22,283 nt of DNA from Coemansia sp. RSA 1804 (GCA_027578815.1 JANBTH010000291.1:1-22283); one strand, 5' to 3'. Positions 1-8,809 are shown, counted from the first letter of the stretch. Numbers and translations: made by a program. Notes: generated by a model not told the origin, from the letters alone.

Positions 1-66
1 GCTCCCCATCACAACGACCTGCCAAAAGAGAATAGAATGAAAAAAGGCGGTATCGCTGGGCTCTAA
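1..66 (+). CDS. Possible C-terminal end of a gene entering from the left
   Basis: The first reading frame is open from the window edge and closes with TAA at 64-66, giving 22 residues that end in KKGGIAGL. The base composition of this stretch is more GC-rich than the AT-rich DNA that follows, which would fit the tail of a gene lying outside the window. Nothing identifies a family, and a 22-codon open frame can arise by chance. The other two plus frames close within about 40 bases. Confidence 0.2.
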   Translation, partial: APHHNDLPKENRMKKGGIAGL

Positions 67-670
67 AGTCCCCGTGGGGCTGCTATAGTAGCGTTGTTTG
101 TTTCCTTTGCAGAAAAGGACCCCTCCCTTTTTCCCTTTGTTGTTGTTCTTGGTTCAAACACCTTTATAATATCAATAGAATAATGCTGGAATAATACAAA
201 CTAGTAAAATAGGAAAAAAAAGGAACTACAAAGCGAACAAAAGCAAAACAATCCCGCCTTTTTCCCCATCCTTTTCCCCCATTGCAGTATAAACCACTGG
301 CCACGTGATTGTAAACATGGCCCTCCTTTTTAATGTTTTTATGCAAAAGCTCCAGCATATTTACCACTTTTAGTCGTCTATGCCATAGAAAGAGCATACT
401 TTGTATTAAAATGTGTCATTTAAAACAAGAAAACTATGCTTTGTAAAATAACAGCAGGTGTTTGGTCTACTTTTTTAAGTCTTTTTCCAATGTTTTGTCT
501 TTCAAATAGAATAAAACATAAACACCCATGCATACAGTTTCCACAGCATATAAAAAGAAGTGCAATCTGCATCTCATCTACATTCTACCTTTACTGTCTA
601 TCCATATCCACCCACAACCATTTATTCCAATACAAAAACAAAGACAACAAGAACAGTAGCTAACTAAACT
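67..670. other. AT-rich stretch with no supported gene
   Basis: I see no coding signal here. The open frames at 164-397 and 436-663 have no recognisable domain, and their composition follows the local base content. Small hairpin-like motifs such as CCCCGTGGGG near 70-80 lie just after the possible gene end. The stretch before 671 may hold the promoter of the small ORF that starts there. Confidence 0.4.
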
Positions 671-847
671 ATGTCATTAATCCCTAGCAACTATGAAAGA
701 AAAAGAAGAGATGCAATGGATAAAAAGAAAAGAGAAGAAAGTCTAAAATCCATTGCCAAGCTTAATGCTGAACAAAAAGCAAAAGAACAACAGAAAAAGG
801 AAAAGGAAAAGGAAAAGGAAAATAAGAATAAGAAGCCAAAGAAGTAG
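671..847 (+). CDS. Small Lys-rich hypothetical protein, 58 aa
   Basis: ATG at 671 and TAG at 845-847 enclose a 58-residue ORF. The protein begins MSLIPSNYERKRRDAM and becomes a strongly charged Lys/Glu/Gln stretch, ending in a run of KE dipeptides and NKNKKPKK. It is predicted to form a single charged helix. The KE run is encoded by a GGAAAA-type hexanucleotide repeat at about 794-820. It has no signal peptide and no recognisable domain. It resembles in size, charge and orientation the small ORFs at 3539-3736 and the broken one at 1979-2171, so it could belong to the same local family, although primary sequence similarity is weak. The longer overlapping frame at 753-1061 looks like a shadow. 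I do not recognise a function. Confidence 0.4.
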   Translation: MSLIPSNYERKRRDAMDKKKREESLKSIAKLNAEQKAKEQQKKEKEKEKENKNKKPKK

Positions 848-1079
848 GATCAAGGCAATGACAGCTCACTTGGCTTTCATCTGTTTCCAAACATTGTTCT
901 TGTTTCCTAGAATAATCACTGTTGATACAGCAGAGAATGTCACAAGTAGAACCTTACAAACATTCTGTTGTTTCTTAATAAAGCAAACTATCAATTATTC
1001 TTTATTTTTCTTAAACATTTATTTAAAAACTAGAAAAACTTTTGAACAATTATTTGTCTAATTTTATTGCAATATTCTG

Positions 1080-2175
1080 GGAGATTTCTTTCACAAATTA
1101 GATGCTATGATAATGATTAGCTTTATTTCTTGTTATTTTTATCTGCTTGTTGAGCCTGTTTTTTTCCAATTATCAATCCTTCTTCTTTCTCTACTTGGTG
1201 CAAGCGCCCAATGCAATTGGTCATTACCTCTTTTTATACCACCTCTTACCCTTTGTCCTATAGCTGTAAGTGTTTTTCTCATATCTGTAAATTAAAAGAA
1301 TTATGTTGATAATTTGCTAAAGAAAAATTACAAAGATGTTAGTCAATTTTTAAGTCAATAGATTGAAGTAATATCTCTTTCTTTTATATTGATGTAGAAT
1401 GTGAATTCAATTAAAACAAAGTTAATCAAAAAGCAAAAAATAGCTATTTATAAAACAAATTAAATTAATTTGTCAAATGATAATTAACTGATAACTGACC
1501 AGCTGATGAGAATCACATGGTAATCATGAATTAAGTGCACTCCATTTCACGTGTTTAAAAATAAGCAGCTGTATAATAATAACAATACATATGACACTAG
1601 CAGGCAAACAATGGGGAGAAAGGAGATAAATTAATTATTAAAAATTTTACACATAAAACAGGCTATTAATATTTTTATTTCTATATAAACCAATAATTAG
1701 CAGACCTCATGGTTTGCATATACATAAACTATTTTTATAGAAATTAATAAAACATGACTACATATAGCACCTGATAAACTCAATATGCCAATAGAGTCTC
1801 TTAATAATAGTAATTTGGTTATACATTTAAAAAATGTTGGGCTAAAGCAATTGCAAAAATATAAAAAAAATAATATAAAAGAAAAACAGAACTCCACATT
1901 CTTCTTCTTTTCTTGTTTATATAAACATTTTAGAATTTTATATATTTTTTAACTGGACAACAAGAATATTCTAAAAACATGCCATTTAGATTAGAAACTG
2001 CATTTGGCTTTAGTACAAATAAGCTACTGGAAAGTTTAAAAAATAAATAACCAAGAACAGCAAGAAGCTAGCAATGGGCATAAGAAAAAGCAAGGAAGTA
2101 ACAATGGCAAAGCTCAGGCAGCTGCTGACAAAGCTAAGAAAATTGCCAGAAAGATTTTTACTAGACATTAGGTGT
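1080..2175. repeat. Diverged tandem duplication, copy A
   Basis: This stretch aligns, with many substitutions and small indels, to copy B at about 2745-3750. Shared landmarks in order are: ATTATGATAA-like (1105 / 2772); CTGCTTGTTGAGCCT against CTGCTTCTTGAGCCT (about 1143 / 2811); ATATCTGTAAA (1281 / 2945); CACATGGTAATCATGAATTAAGTG against CACATGGAATTCATGTATTTAATG (about 1514 / 3122); AAACATGACTACATATA against AAACATGACAACATATA (about 1751 / 3365); and ACTAGACATTA after the plus-strand ORF of each copy (about 2159 / 3737). On the minus strand copy A holds a 33-residue frame at 1123-1224 ending KKQAQQADKNNKK, preceded by a branch-point-like GACTAAC and an acceptor-like TTTCTTTAG, so a spliced minus-strand gene is possible. 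In copy B the matching frame is interrupted. Confidence 0.55.
1979..2171 (+). pseudogene. Broken small basic ORF in copy A
   Basis: ATG at 1979 opens a 23-residue frame that stops at TAA 2048-2050. Immediately afterwards another frame (from 2052) reads QEQQEASNGHKKKQGSN and a Lys/Ala-rich tail to TAG at 2169-2171. The two pieces together would have the size and charge of the intact ORF at 3539-3736, and both are followed by ACTAGACATTA. The simplest reading is a frameshifted paralogue of that ORF. A short intron or chance ORFs are alternatives. Function unknown. Confidence 0.35.
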
Positions 2176-2744
2176 CGTTTTATGCACACATTACACAACT
2201 AAGCAGCTTATTATTTTTATAAAATTTAATTATCAATTAGACTTAATGTCCAGAATATCAAGTACTTGCTAATTAAAATTATGTTAATAAATAAGTTTAC
2301 AAATATAAAAAAGTAATAGCTATAGTATGAACTGCCCAGGTTAACAATCTGTTCTCAGAAAAACTGCGAAGAAGCACTATCAAATAAAAAAGAAATTGTT
2401 AACTTGTCAAGTTGGCTGGCTCTACTAAGTCACACTAAAACCGGGAGGTTTAACATGAAGCAATCTTTGAACATTTTGCCTGAGTGGCACTTTACAGCAC
2501 AGAAAATATTTACAATGGCACTCATTTTTAATCTCACAACTTGTGATAATATCTGCATTATCACATGATTTAACTGGAAATTAAATCTTAAAGGAGCTTT
2601 GCCTTGCTTACAGCTGGCTTAGCAACAGGGCAGTTAAGCCCCCTTATCACAGCACACACAGGCTATTATTTTTCTTTTCTTTTAGTAAACTAGATATTTA
2701 TTACTCTTAAATTTCCTTCTCTTTAGTTTGGTTCTTTACAATTG

Positions 2745-3750
2745 CTATGTTTTTCTTTTAAAAGTTAGATATTATGATAAAGAGTGGTTTTGTTTTCTAT
2801 CTTTTATGTCTGCTTCTTGAGCCTCTTTTCTCTACCTGCCAAACTTTTTTTACTCTTTCTTGCTGCAGTTTGTTTACCCAACTTGTATTGAATCTTTTTA
2901 CCCTATATCCTGCCTTAGCTTATATAGCTTAAAGTGTTTCTATAATATCTGTAAAGTGTAGGTATTGTAATGAAAATTTACTAAATAAAAAATTGTAAAA
3001 GTGATAGTTGATTTTGAAGACAACGAATTGATAGAATGTAGAGTTCTATTTAAACAACTTTATGTAAGGATAAACTTCAATAATGCATTAAATAACAGGT
3101 GATAGAACTGCTGATATAAGCCACATGGAATTCATGTATTTAATGTAGTTTATTCAATAAAACTAAAAATACAAGTAAATTAAATGATATTACACATGAC
3201 GCTAACATGAACACATTAAAACACAATGTAGAAAATTTGAGCACTAAATGATGTCACACTTAAAATGAAATTTTCCAATATTTTTGTTTTCAGAAATTAT
3301 ATTAAATTTCTAACAATCCACATGATTCGTTTTGCACAGTAAAATGCATAATTAGAAATGTGCAAAACATGACAACATATATCAGCAAACAAGAAAGTAA
3401 AGAAAAATAAAAGCTGAATGTTAGTTTTGCCTTTATTTCAATAAGAAGTGTATGAGAAATAATATAAATGAAAACCAAATTCTTTATCCTTCTGCCCATT
3501 TCATTCAATTGAATATATTTCAATATATTATAAAAACAATGGCTGATCAAGATGACAAATGGTTTAAAAAATTGTATTCAATGACTGATGATGAGATACT
3601 CATAGGTTTAGATGAAGCAGAAAAAACAAGACAGCAAAACATTATGAAGAAAGTCACAAAGAAACGAGAGGAAGACCAAGGAAATAAAACTCAAGCTGAT
3701 GTTCAAAAAGTTGGACAAGCTTCCAAGGGTAATTAAACTAGACATTAACA
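2745..3750. repeat. Diverged tandem duplication, copy B
   Basis: This is the partner of copy A (see the landmarks there), offset by about 1560-1680 bp. It ends with the intact plus-strand ORF at 3539-3736. The minus-strand hydrophobic frames in the two copies (1697-1897 and 3302-3550) also correspond to each other. This could reflect a shared ancestral exon encoding a signal or membrane segment, or just AT-rich repeat sequence. Divergence is high, so the duplication is old. Confidence 0.55.
3539..3736 (+). CDS. Small charged hypothetical protein, 65 aa
   Basis: The ATG at 3539 is preferred to the upstream in-frame ATG at 3452, because the additional 29 residues look like translated AT-rich leader, whereas from MADQDDKWFKKLYSMTDDE onward the sequence has protein-like composition. 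The product is acidic at the N-terminus and Lys/Gln-rich towards the C-terminus, probably helical, with no signal peptide or membrane segment. It lies at the end of duplication copy B, and its paralogue in copy A is broken. I recognise no family. The intact frame beside a broken copy makes it a plausible real gene. Confidence 0.45.
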   Translation: MADQDDKWFKKLYSMTDDEILIGLDEAEKTRQQNIMKKVTKKREEDQGNKTQADVQKVGQASKGN

Positions 3751-4456
3751 GTTAATTAAGGACTCAGGTTTTGTTGGTTTATAATAGAATATAACATATT
3801 AAACAATATTGAAATTAAAGTGTGGTGTGTTGTTTAAAGTGTTTACAGCAGTACTATGAATAAAAAAGGATATTTGATATGCTTGAATATTGTAATGCAC
3901 AACTTGGCTGTAAAGACATTATGTGCTAATAACTGCTTTGTTATGTGATCTATCTAACATCAGACTAAGAAGCATTAAAGTTCTGATTGTGTATGTGGTC
4001 ACTATATTAAGTGGAGCTGTGCAATGTACTTAATGTTGGGTCCTGCAGGTTGTTAATTTTTTATTTAGAAACTACTGGAGTAAAATATGGCTAATATGTT
4101 TTAAAAATAAAATGCGTTGTAATGCTAAAAGTATCAAACGTGGAGCTAGAAAAATAAAGAAACATGGTGCAGTGTTAAATCTCATACACTGTTAACTGTT
4201 TAAATAAAAATAAGTATACAAGCAAATTTAAATATTTTATATTAGATATTGTAAGAGAAGCACACTTTGCCATGTAAATCTTTTTCATGACATAGGGCAA
4301 TTTTATTTGCAAATAACTGGCTGCAACATTAACTTTTATTTAATTCTAATAAAGTTTTGTGTCAATCCTTTATTCCAATTAATATATTCAACATGGTTTA
4401 AGCTACTACAGTTGATAATTGTTAATGACATACAAAAATGTAACAAAAAGTAGATT
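3737..4456. other. AT-rich intergenic stretch without a gene
   Basis: No coding frame of note is present on either strand. The right part (about 4330-4456) should contain the 3' untranslated region of the minus-strand gene that ends at 4457; AATAAA-type signals are present on that strand near 4337-4345. Confidence 0.4.
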
Positions 4457-4705
4457 CTACGAGTTAAGCTGTTTATCCAAGCGTCTCGCAGAGTTTCCAT
4501 TGCCCTTGCAGCATAGGCAGTGAATAATAGCACCAATTGCCATTACTCCAAAGACACTGCAAAGGCCAATGACAATATACATTGTCGTCTTATCCATCCC
4601 ACCATCTCTCTTGACCAACGGACTGCTTTCATTAGTAGGTGCTGGGAGCGCCTGCACTACGGATGCCAGCATGTATAAAAGAACAGAAAGTATGACTTTA
4701 AACAT
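4457..4705 (-). CDS. Small signal-peptide/one-TM protein, paralogue 1 (82 aa)
   Basis: This is an 82-residue predicted type I membrane protein. Residues 1-19 are a signal peptide ending VVQA. Then come 12 residues, LPAPTNESSPLV, with an N-glycosylation sequon NES, followed by the dibasic KRDGG. Residues about 41-62 form a membrane helix with small-residue GxxxG-like spacing, then IHCLCC, a possible palmitoylation site, and a polar tail ending LDKQLNS. It is the first of three tandem minus-strand paralogues. The framework (QAL, KRDGG, DKTT, Y.IG, SVFGV, IHC) is shared with the gene at 5250-5507, while the 12-residue segment is not. A Kex2-type protease cutting after KR would release that segment. 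An ATATAAAT box lies 107 bp upstream of the ATG. No known family recognised; function unknown. Confidence 0.75.
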   Translation of the reverse strand: MFKVILSVLLYMLASVVQALPAPTNESSPLVKRDGGMDKTTMYIVIGLCSVFGVMAIGAIIHCLCCKGNGNSARRLDKQLNS

Positions 4706-4811
4706 TGTAGTAAGTAAAAATATGAATAAGAGCGGTTTGTACTACAGAAAATTATAAAAAATGCAATGAAAAAAGTGAGAAAGTAAAACCAGATGGGCCA
4801 GAAGCAAAAAA

Positions 4812-4820
4812 ATTTATATG
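4812..4820 (-). promoter_or_regulatory. TATA-like box of paralogue 1
   Basis: Minus-strand CATATAAAT, 107 bp upstream of the start codon at 4705. The same core ATATAAAT sits at 107 and 112 bp upstream of the other two paralogues, which supports a real core promoter element. Confidence 0.5.
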
Positions 4821-5249
4821 ATTCCATATTCTCTTCTTCCTTTCTTTTATATTGTTCAAAATTGTTCTTATGAATAGGCGTTCATCTGACCCAGTATAAA
4901 CTTTAAAATTGTAGTCACATGTACGAAATGTGCCGAGTCATTAAATCAGATATTATTTGAATTTTGTCTTTACGACCAGAAATAAAATATAACTTGATTT
5001 TGATAATGTGATGTGCTTTGTGGCCTGCTGCTTTCTTTTTGCACGTTTAGAGATATCCATGTGAATAAGCAGATATTATATCGCAAAAACTTGTTCTTAG
5101 CATTATTTTACCACTTTTTACACTTTATTCAGTAGTCAATACATACATACACACTTTTGTACTTGCATCATATGTTAAAACCTGGAAATAGTGATATTCA
5201 GATATTTCTAATTTATGAACCATGTGAATAAAACATTTAAAAAGTAGTG

Positions 5250-5507
5250 CTAGTGGTTCACATATCTCTCTAAATCCTTGGAAGTGTTCCTTTTGCTTCT
5301 GCAGAATAAACAGTGAATAACAGTGGCAATGCCAACCACGCCTACCACGCTGCCAACGCCGATAGCAATGTACAATGTTGTTTTATCTGTTCCACCATCT
5401 CTTTTAATCAAATTATTATTGCCACTGGCAAGTGTTGGAAGCGCCTGCGCCAAAGACACAAAAAACAACAGCATCAGTGTTGAATATACAGTGTTGATAA
5501 ACATCAT
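5250..5507 (-). CDS. Small signal-peptide/one-TM protein, paralogue 2 (85 aa)
   Basis: The start at 5507 (MMFINTVYST) is chosen because it places a signal peptide at the N-terminus as in the two paralogues. The frame runs further upstream to 5663 but without similarity, and that extension overlaps the TATA-like box. The signal peptide is residues 1-22, ending LAQA. The variable 12-mer LPTLASGNNNLI follows, then KRDGGTDKTT, a Gly/Val-rich membrane helix at about 43-64, IHCLFCR and a basic tail ending RYVNH. No sequon is present in the 12-mer. The closest relative is paralogue 1, with almost identical residues around the dibasic site. Function unknown. Confidence 0.75.
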   Translation of the reverse strand: MMFINTVYSTLMLLFFVSLAQALPTLASGNNNLIKRDGGTDKTTLYIAIGVGSVVGVVGIATVIHCLFCRSKRNTSKDLERYVNH

Positions 5508-5618
5508 GGCAGTTTTAAGAATACAAAAACTAGGTGGTGGTTTAGAAAATGAGCAAAAGTGATACAGAATACAAAAAAGTAAAGACAAAACAAAAAAATT
5601 GTCAGGGTGGTGACAAGC

Positions 5619-5627
5619 ATTTATATA
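5619..5627 (-). promoter_or_regulatory. TATA-like box of paralogue 2
   Basis: Minus-strand TATATAAAT, 112 bp upstream of the chosen start at 5507. Its position supports that start over the longer frame. Confidence 0.45.
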
Positions 5628-5986
5628 TCTATCCAAAAGTCTTAATTGCAAAAAACACGTCAACTACAAGATAATTAGCTATATGCGCCCATGCAGACCA
5701 GAAAATCAAATACTGCTATTCTTTGAGTTTATGAGATAATTGTATTAAAAACTTTACACAACAAAAATATAGAAATAGCACTTACATAATGTTTAAACAA
5801 TTATTACGCAGATAAACGGATAGCTCATTATGCTTATTTTGCTTGCCTTGTACATTTTTAAATTTGCTAGTTGTATTTTACATTTTCTTTATAGAAATAA
5901 AAATAATTGCCAGTCTGGCAAATGACGCGTAACTAAAGCGCAATTCAAAAAATACACACATATGCAGAAAACATCAGCCGATACTG

Positions 5987-6253
5987 CTAGCTATTTTGGT
6001 ATCTGTCTATAGCAGCCTTGTTGACACCCTTCTTTCTGTTGCGAATGCAATGGATAATAGCACCCAAAATAACAAGGCCAAAGACGCTGCATATGCCAAT
6101 TACAGCATATTTAACTGTCGGATTATCCATTCCCGCGCCATCTTTCTTAACCAGAATACTGCCGTAACTAAACTCTGTTGAAAGAGCCTGCGCAATAGCA
6201 AGTAGAGAAAGCAATACAGCTGCATAGAAAAGTCTGGTAATAAGAGAAATCAT
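5987..6253 (-). CDS. Small signal-peptide/one-TM protein, paralogue 3 (88 aa)
   Basis: This 88-residue protein is the most diverged member. The signal peptide is residues 1-23, ending IAQA. The variable 12-mer LSTEFSYGSILV follows, then KKDGAGMDNPTVKYAVIG, a membrane helix at about 48-69 with GICSVFG, and IHC followed by a very basic RNRKKG tail ending DRYQNS. The dibasic site is KK instead of KR, which Kex2-type proteases cut less well, so processing may differ here. It shares order, length and spacing with the other two genes. Upstream on the minus strand is an ATATAAAT box at 107 bp. Function unknown. Confidence 0.75.
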   Translation of the reverse strand: MISLITRLFYAAVLLSLLAIAQALSTEFSYGSILVKKDGAGMDNPTVKYAVIGICSVFGLVILGAIIHCIRNRKKGVNKAAIDRYQNS

Positions 6254-6767
6254 TGCTTTTATTTTATTTGCATGTATCTAGATGAAATGAACTGTAATAA
6301 AAATATGTCAAGGTAACAAGAGATAAAAAAAGTAATTTCGGGAAACCCCCTCCCATTAAATTTATATGACAAACGGTAAACCAGTTTTCCTTTGACCTCT
6401 TTGCATAATAAAACTAATTTAAAATCTATATCCGGCGCTGTATTACCAGATATACAACAGAAATACACAAATTGATCATGCATGTAGAAACTGATATCGA
6501 AAATATGGCTCCCTTTTTTCCAAACACAAAAAAGATAACCACACATTCGCTTTTATTCCCCCCCTTTCTTTTGCTCAAAATATTAGAAGCCACCGTTAGA
6601 AAAATTTTTATTGAATTGTTTCATCATTATACAAAGAAGCGTGTGAACATGTGAAAGAGTGAGTCGGTATTGCCATCTGGTCTGTTGATTGTCATATCTT
6701 TTTAATTTAAAGAAACGCCAGAAGAAAAAGTATTTTTATTCTTTGATATATTTCTTTTACACATTGG
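6254..6767. other. Divergent intergenic region between paralogue 3 and the hydrolase gene
   Basis: It contains the TATA-like box of paralogue 3 and, at its right end, the leader of the plus-strand hydrolase gene. No ORF in it shows similarity to anything I recognise. Composition changes from AT-rich to GC-rich at its right end. Confidence 0.4.
6360..6368 (-). promoter_or_regulatory. TATA-like box of paralogue 3
   Basis: Minus-strand CATATAAAT, 107 bp upstream of the start at 6253, the same spacing as in paralogue 1. Confidence 0.5.
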
Positions 6768-7910
6768 ATGTCACAGAACGAGGAAACCGTGATTATCAGC
6801 AAGGAAATGCTCTCCAAGCTGCCTGGCGTGGGGGACGAAGAGGTGTCAGCCGAGGAAAGAGAACTAGCCAAGCAAGTTGGTCATGCTTTCTTCACTTCTC
6901 TGGGAAGCACACCAAACACGCAGAATGGACAGGAGGAGGAAGAGGCAAGAATTCACGGGTCAGTTGGCAAATACAGAGTGTTTAGCCATAGGATGCCGGC
7001 TGACCAGTTGCCCCACAAGATCGACGGCAGTCCAGAGACTGAGAGCAAGCTAAACAGTTTGCTTAATCAGAAAGACTTGGAGCACAGCATGGTCGTAGCA
7101 TGTGCTGCGTCTGTTAGTGCTAAATTTAACGACAGTGAGGCCGTATTGGCAGACAAGCCATTGTTTGATGGCGAGCGAGTTGTGTATTTCCTAAGCGGCG
7201 GCGGATTTGCAAGCAGCGATACGGCGCTCAGCAAATGGTACTATCTGCGCATGTCAAAGGAGCTTGGAATGCGCGTATTTGTGTCGAGGTACAGCGTTAT
7301 TCCAGAGCATGTGTTTCCAAGGGCGCTGCACGACGTGTACACATCTTACTGCCACCTGATCCAGAAGAGCGGGTTTCACGCTCAGAACATTGCTCTTGTT
7401 GCCAATAGCGCTGGATGCAACCTAGCGCTCGGCACCTTACAACTAGCGCGCATGCAGGGCTATTCGCTGCCTGGCTGCTGTGTGCTTATTTCGCCTCTTC
7501 TTGACTTGACAATGAGCCGCGGCAGCTGGAAGCGCAACCACGACCGCTGCGTTCTTCCATTAGTCCCAGTATCGCAGGAGAACAGCTTGGCGCGCGTGTA
7601 TTATGGTCCTGCGCCAGCTGCTGCGGGTTTTTCTGATGACGATGAGTTTTTAAGACAGATCTCTCATCCGCTGGTGTCGCCGCTGTTCTGCGATCCGGCA
7701 GGCCTCCCGCCAATGCAAATCCAGGTTGGCGGAGACGAAGTGCTGCTGGACGAGGCAACGGAGTTTGCCCATCGTCTCCAGAGGGAAAATGGTTCCGCCG
7801 AGCTGGTTGTCTATCCGCAGCAGAACCACTACACTGTTCTGCGCGGCAAACTGCAGCTTGACCAGGTCTATGGAAATACCAGAAGGTTTATAGACAAGTC
7901 TCTTGGATGA
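6768..7910 (+). CDS. Alpha/beta hydrolase (HSL-like, fold-3 family)
   Basis: This is a 380-residue intronless gene. The C-terminal two thirds follows the hormone-sensitive-lipase/steryl-acetyl-hydrolase group: SGGGF at residues 143-147 where the family has HGGGF (oxyanion loop), ANSAG at 212-216 with nucleophile Ser214 where the family has GDSAG, LISPLLDL after it, an acidic loop GGDEVLLDE from residue 321, and His354 in QQNHYTVL. The predicted role is hydrolysis of carboxylic esters such as acetylated sterols or short acyl esters; the substrate cannot be read from sequence. The first about 130 residues are less conserved and Glu-rich. There is no clear signal peptide, so it is probably cytosolic or peripheral. 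The gene is convergent with SLX9. The substitution of the oxyanion His and of the first Gly of GxSxG is unusual. Confidence 0.8.
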   Translation: MSQNEETVIISKEMLSKLPGVGDEEVSAEERELAKQVGHAFFTSLGSTPNTQNGQEEEEARIHGSVGKYRVFSHRMPADQLPHKIDGSPETESKLNSLLNQKDLEHSMVVACAASVSAKFNDSEAVLADKPLFDGERVVYFLSGGGFASSDTALSKWYYLRMSKELGMRVFVSRYSVIPEHVFPRALHDVYTSYCHLIQKSGFHAQNIALVANSAGCNLALGTLQLARMQGYSLPGCCVLISPLLDLTMSRGSWKRNHDRCVLPLVPVSQENSLARVYYGPAPAAAGFSDDDEFLRQISHPLVSPLFCDPAGLPPMQIQVGGDEVLLDEATEFAHRLQRENGSAELVVYPQQNHYTVLRGKLQLDQVYGNTRRFIDKSLG

Positions 7911-8043
7911 AGAGAGCATAAGAAGGGGTAAAAGCAAGGAGGGATTTTTTTACACATTTATCTAGTTCTAGTTCTAGTTCTATATTATAGTTTGCTTTCG
8001 TTTATTGTGTTTGCAACAACAAAAAACCCCTCCCAGAAAAGCT
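7911..8043. other. Convergent 3' spacer
   Basis: A 133-bp spacer between the hydrolase and SLX9 3' ends. It contains a CTAGTT hexamer repeated about 3.5 times at 7962-7981. No gene. Confidence 0.4.
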
Positions 8044-8607
8044 TTAGCCCTCGGTTTTGCTGTTGCCGCTATCGGCGTTGCTGGTAAGAGTGTTTGCCAG
8101 GTGCTGGCGAATAGTGGCAAGCGGGTTAGCTTGAAACGCCGGATGAAGCAGAACCTGGCCAAACCGCTTCTCCTCCTTGATAGCCGCGTTATTCCTAGCC
8201 CTGCGGGACTTTGGAGCAGATTCTGCTGTTGCTGTATTTTTCATAGGCTTTATCTCATCCCCCTTCTTCCTCTCATTGCCATCAAGCGACAGCAGTCCGG
8301 CTGCCAGCACTTGAGCTTGGATTTCGCGCAGAGAGTCTCGCATTCCACCAAGCCCCCGGACAAGCGCACTCTTATTTGTTGCCCGTCCTTCTTGCCGCAG
8401 TCGCTGTTTCTTTGATACACGCGCAGCATCGATTTTCTCCATCCATTTCTTGTGGCGGTCAATTCGTTTTGTCTTTTTGGTTCTTGCGTCTGTGGCGGTA
8501 TTGTCGCTATTGTTATCACCTTTGCGCTGTTCTTCCAGCAGAACGGGAGCTGACGAAATGTCGCCGCTTATGTGCAGTTTGGTGCGCTGGCGAGTGACCC
8601 GAGGCAT
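8044..8607 (-). CDS. SLX9: Ribosome biogenesis protein SLX9-like
   Basis: The 187-residue protein starts at MPRVTRQRTKLH (ATG at 8607). The in-frame extension to 8685 reads as hydrophobic translated leader and is rejected. It is Lys/Arg-rich and mostly helical. The family hallmarks are the RIDRHKKWMEKIDAA motif near residue 55 and the C-terminal KRFGQVLLHPAFQANPLATI block followed by RQHLANTL. SLX9/FAM207 proteins are nucleolar factors associated with pre-40S particles and needed for efficient 18S rRNA processing and small subunit export. The central linker is low-complexity. It lies 202 bp downstream of the peroxiredoxin gene on the same strand. The assignment rests on the C-terminal block, which is nearly diagnostic. 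Confidence 0.85.
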   Translation of the reverse strand: MPRVTRQRTKLHISGDISSAPVLLEEQRKGDNNSDNTATDARTKKTKRIDRHKKWMEKIDAARVSKKQRLRQEGRATNKSALVRGLGGMRDSLREIQAQVLAAGLLSLDGNERKKGDEIKPMKNTATAESAPKSRRARNNAAIKEEKRFGQVLLHPAFQANPLATIRQHLANTLTSNADSGNSKTEG

Positions 8608-8809
8608 GATATGAATAGTAGATAACTGTAGGAATAAAGACAAAAAATTAATAGAGGAGAAAACAGGACAAAGGAAAGAAAGCAAAGAAGAGAAAAGGGA
8701 ATAAAAAAATATAAACCTAGTACAAAAATAATCATCATCAGATCAGCGGTTTCATGATCACGCCACAATTATAATCATTCATAATAGTAGTCTTGATCAT
8801 CTAATTACA
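8608..8809. other. Spacer between peroxiredoxin and SLX9 (SLX9 promoter)
   Basis: Tandem minus-strand genes are separated by about 200 AT-rich bases that must contain the SLX9 promoter. TGATCA-type sites occur at about 8755-8760 and 8794-8799, and the same hexamer is clustered in the promoter at 12706-12746. No further exon of the peroxiredoxin with a resolving cysteine is visible here. Confidence 0.35.

Noticed and set aside
753..1061. 102-aa plus frame starting inside the small Lys-rich ORF
   Set aside because: It reads the hexanucleotide repeat in a different frame and then AT-rich leader; the ATG-to-TAG frame at 671-847 is more protein-like.
5508..5663. N-terminal extension of paralogue 2
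   Set aside because: It would bury the signal peptide, has no counterpart in the two paralogues, and contains the TATA-like box.
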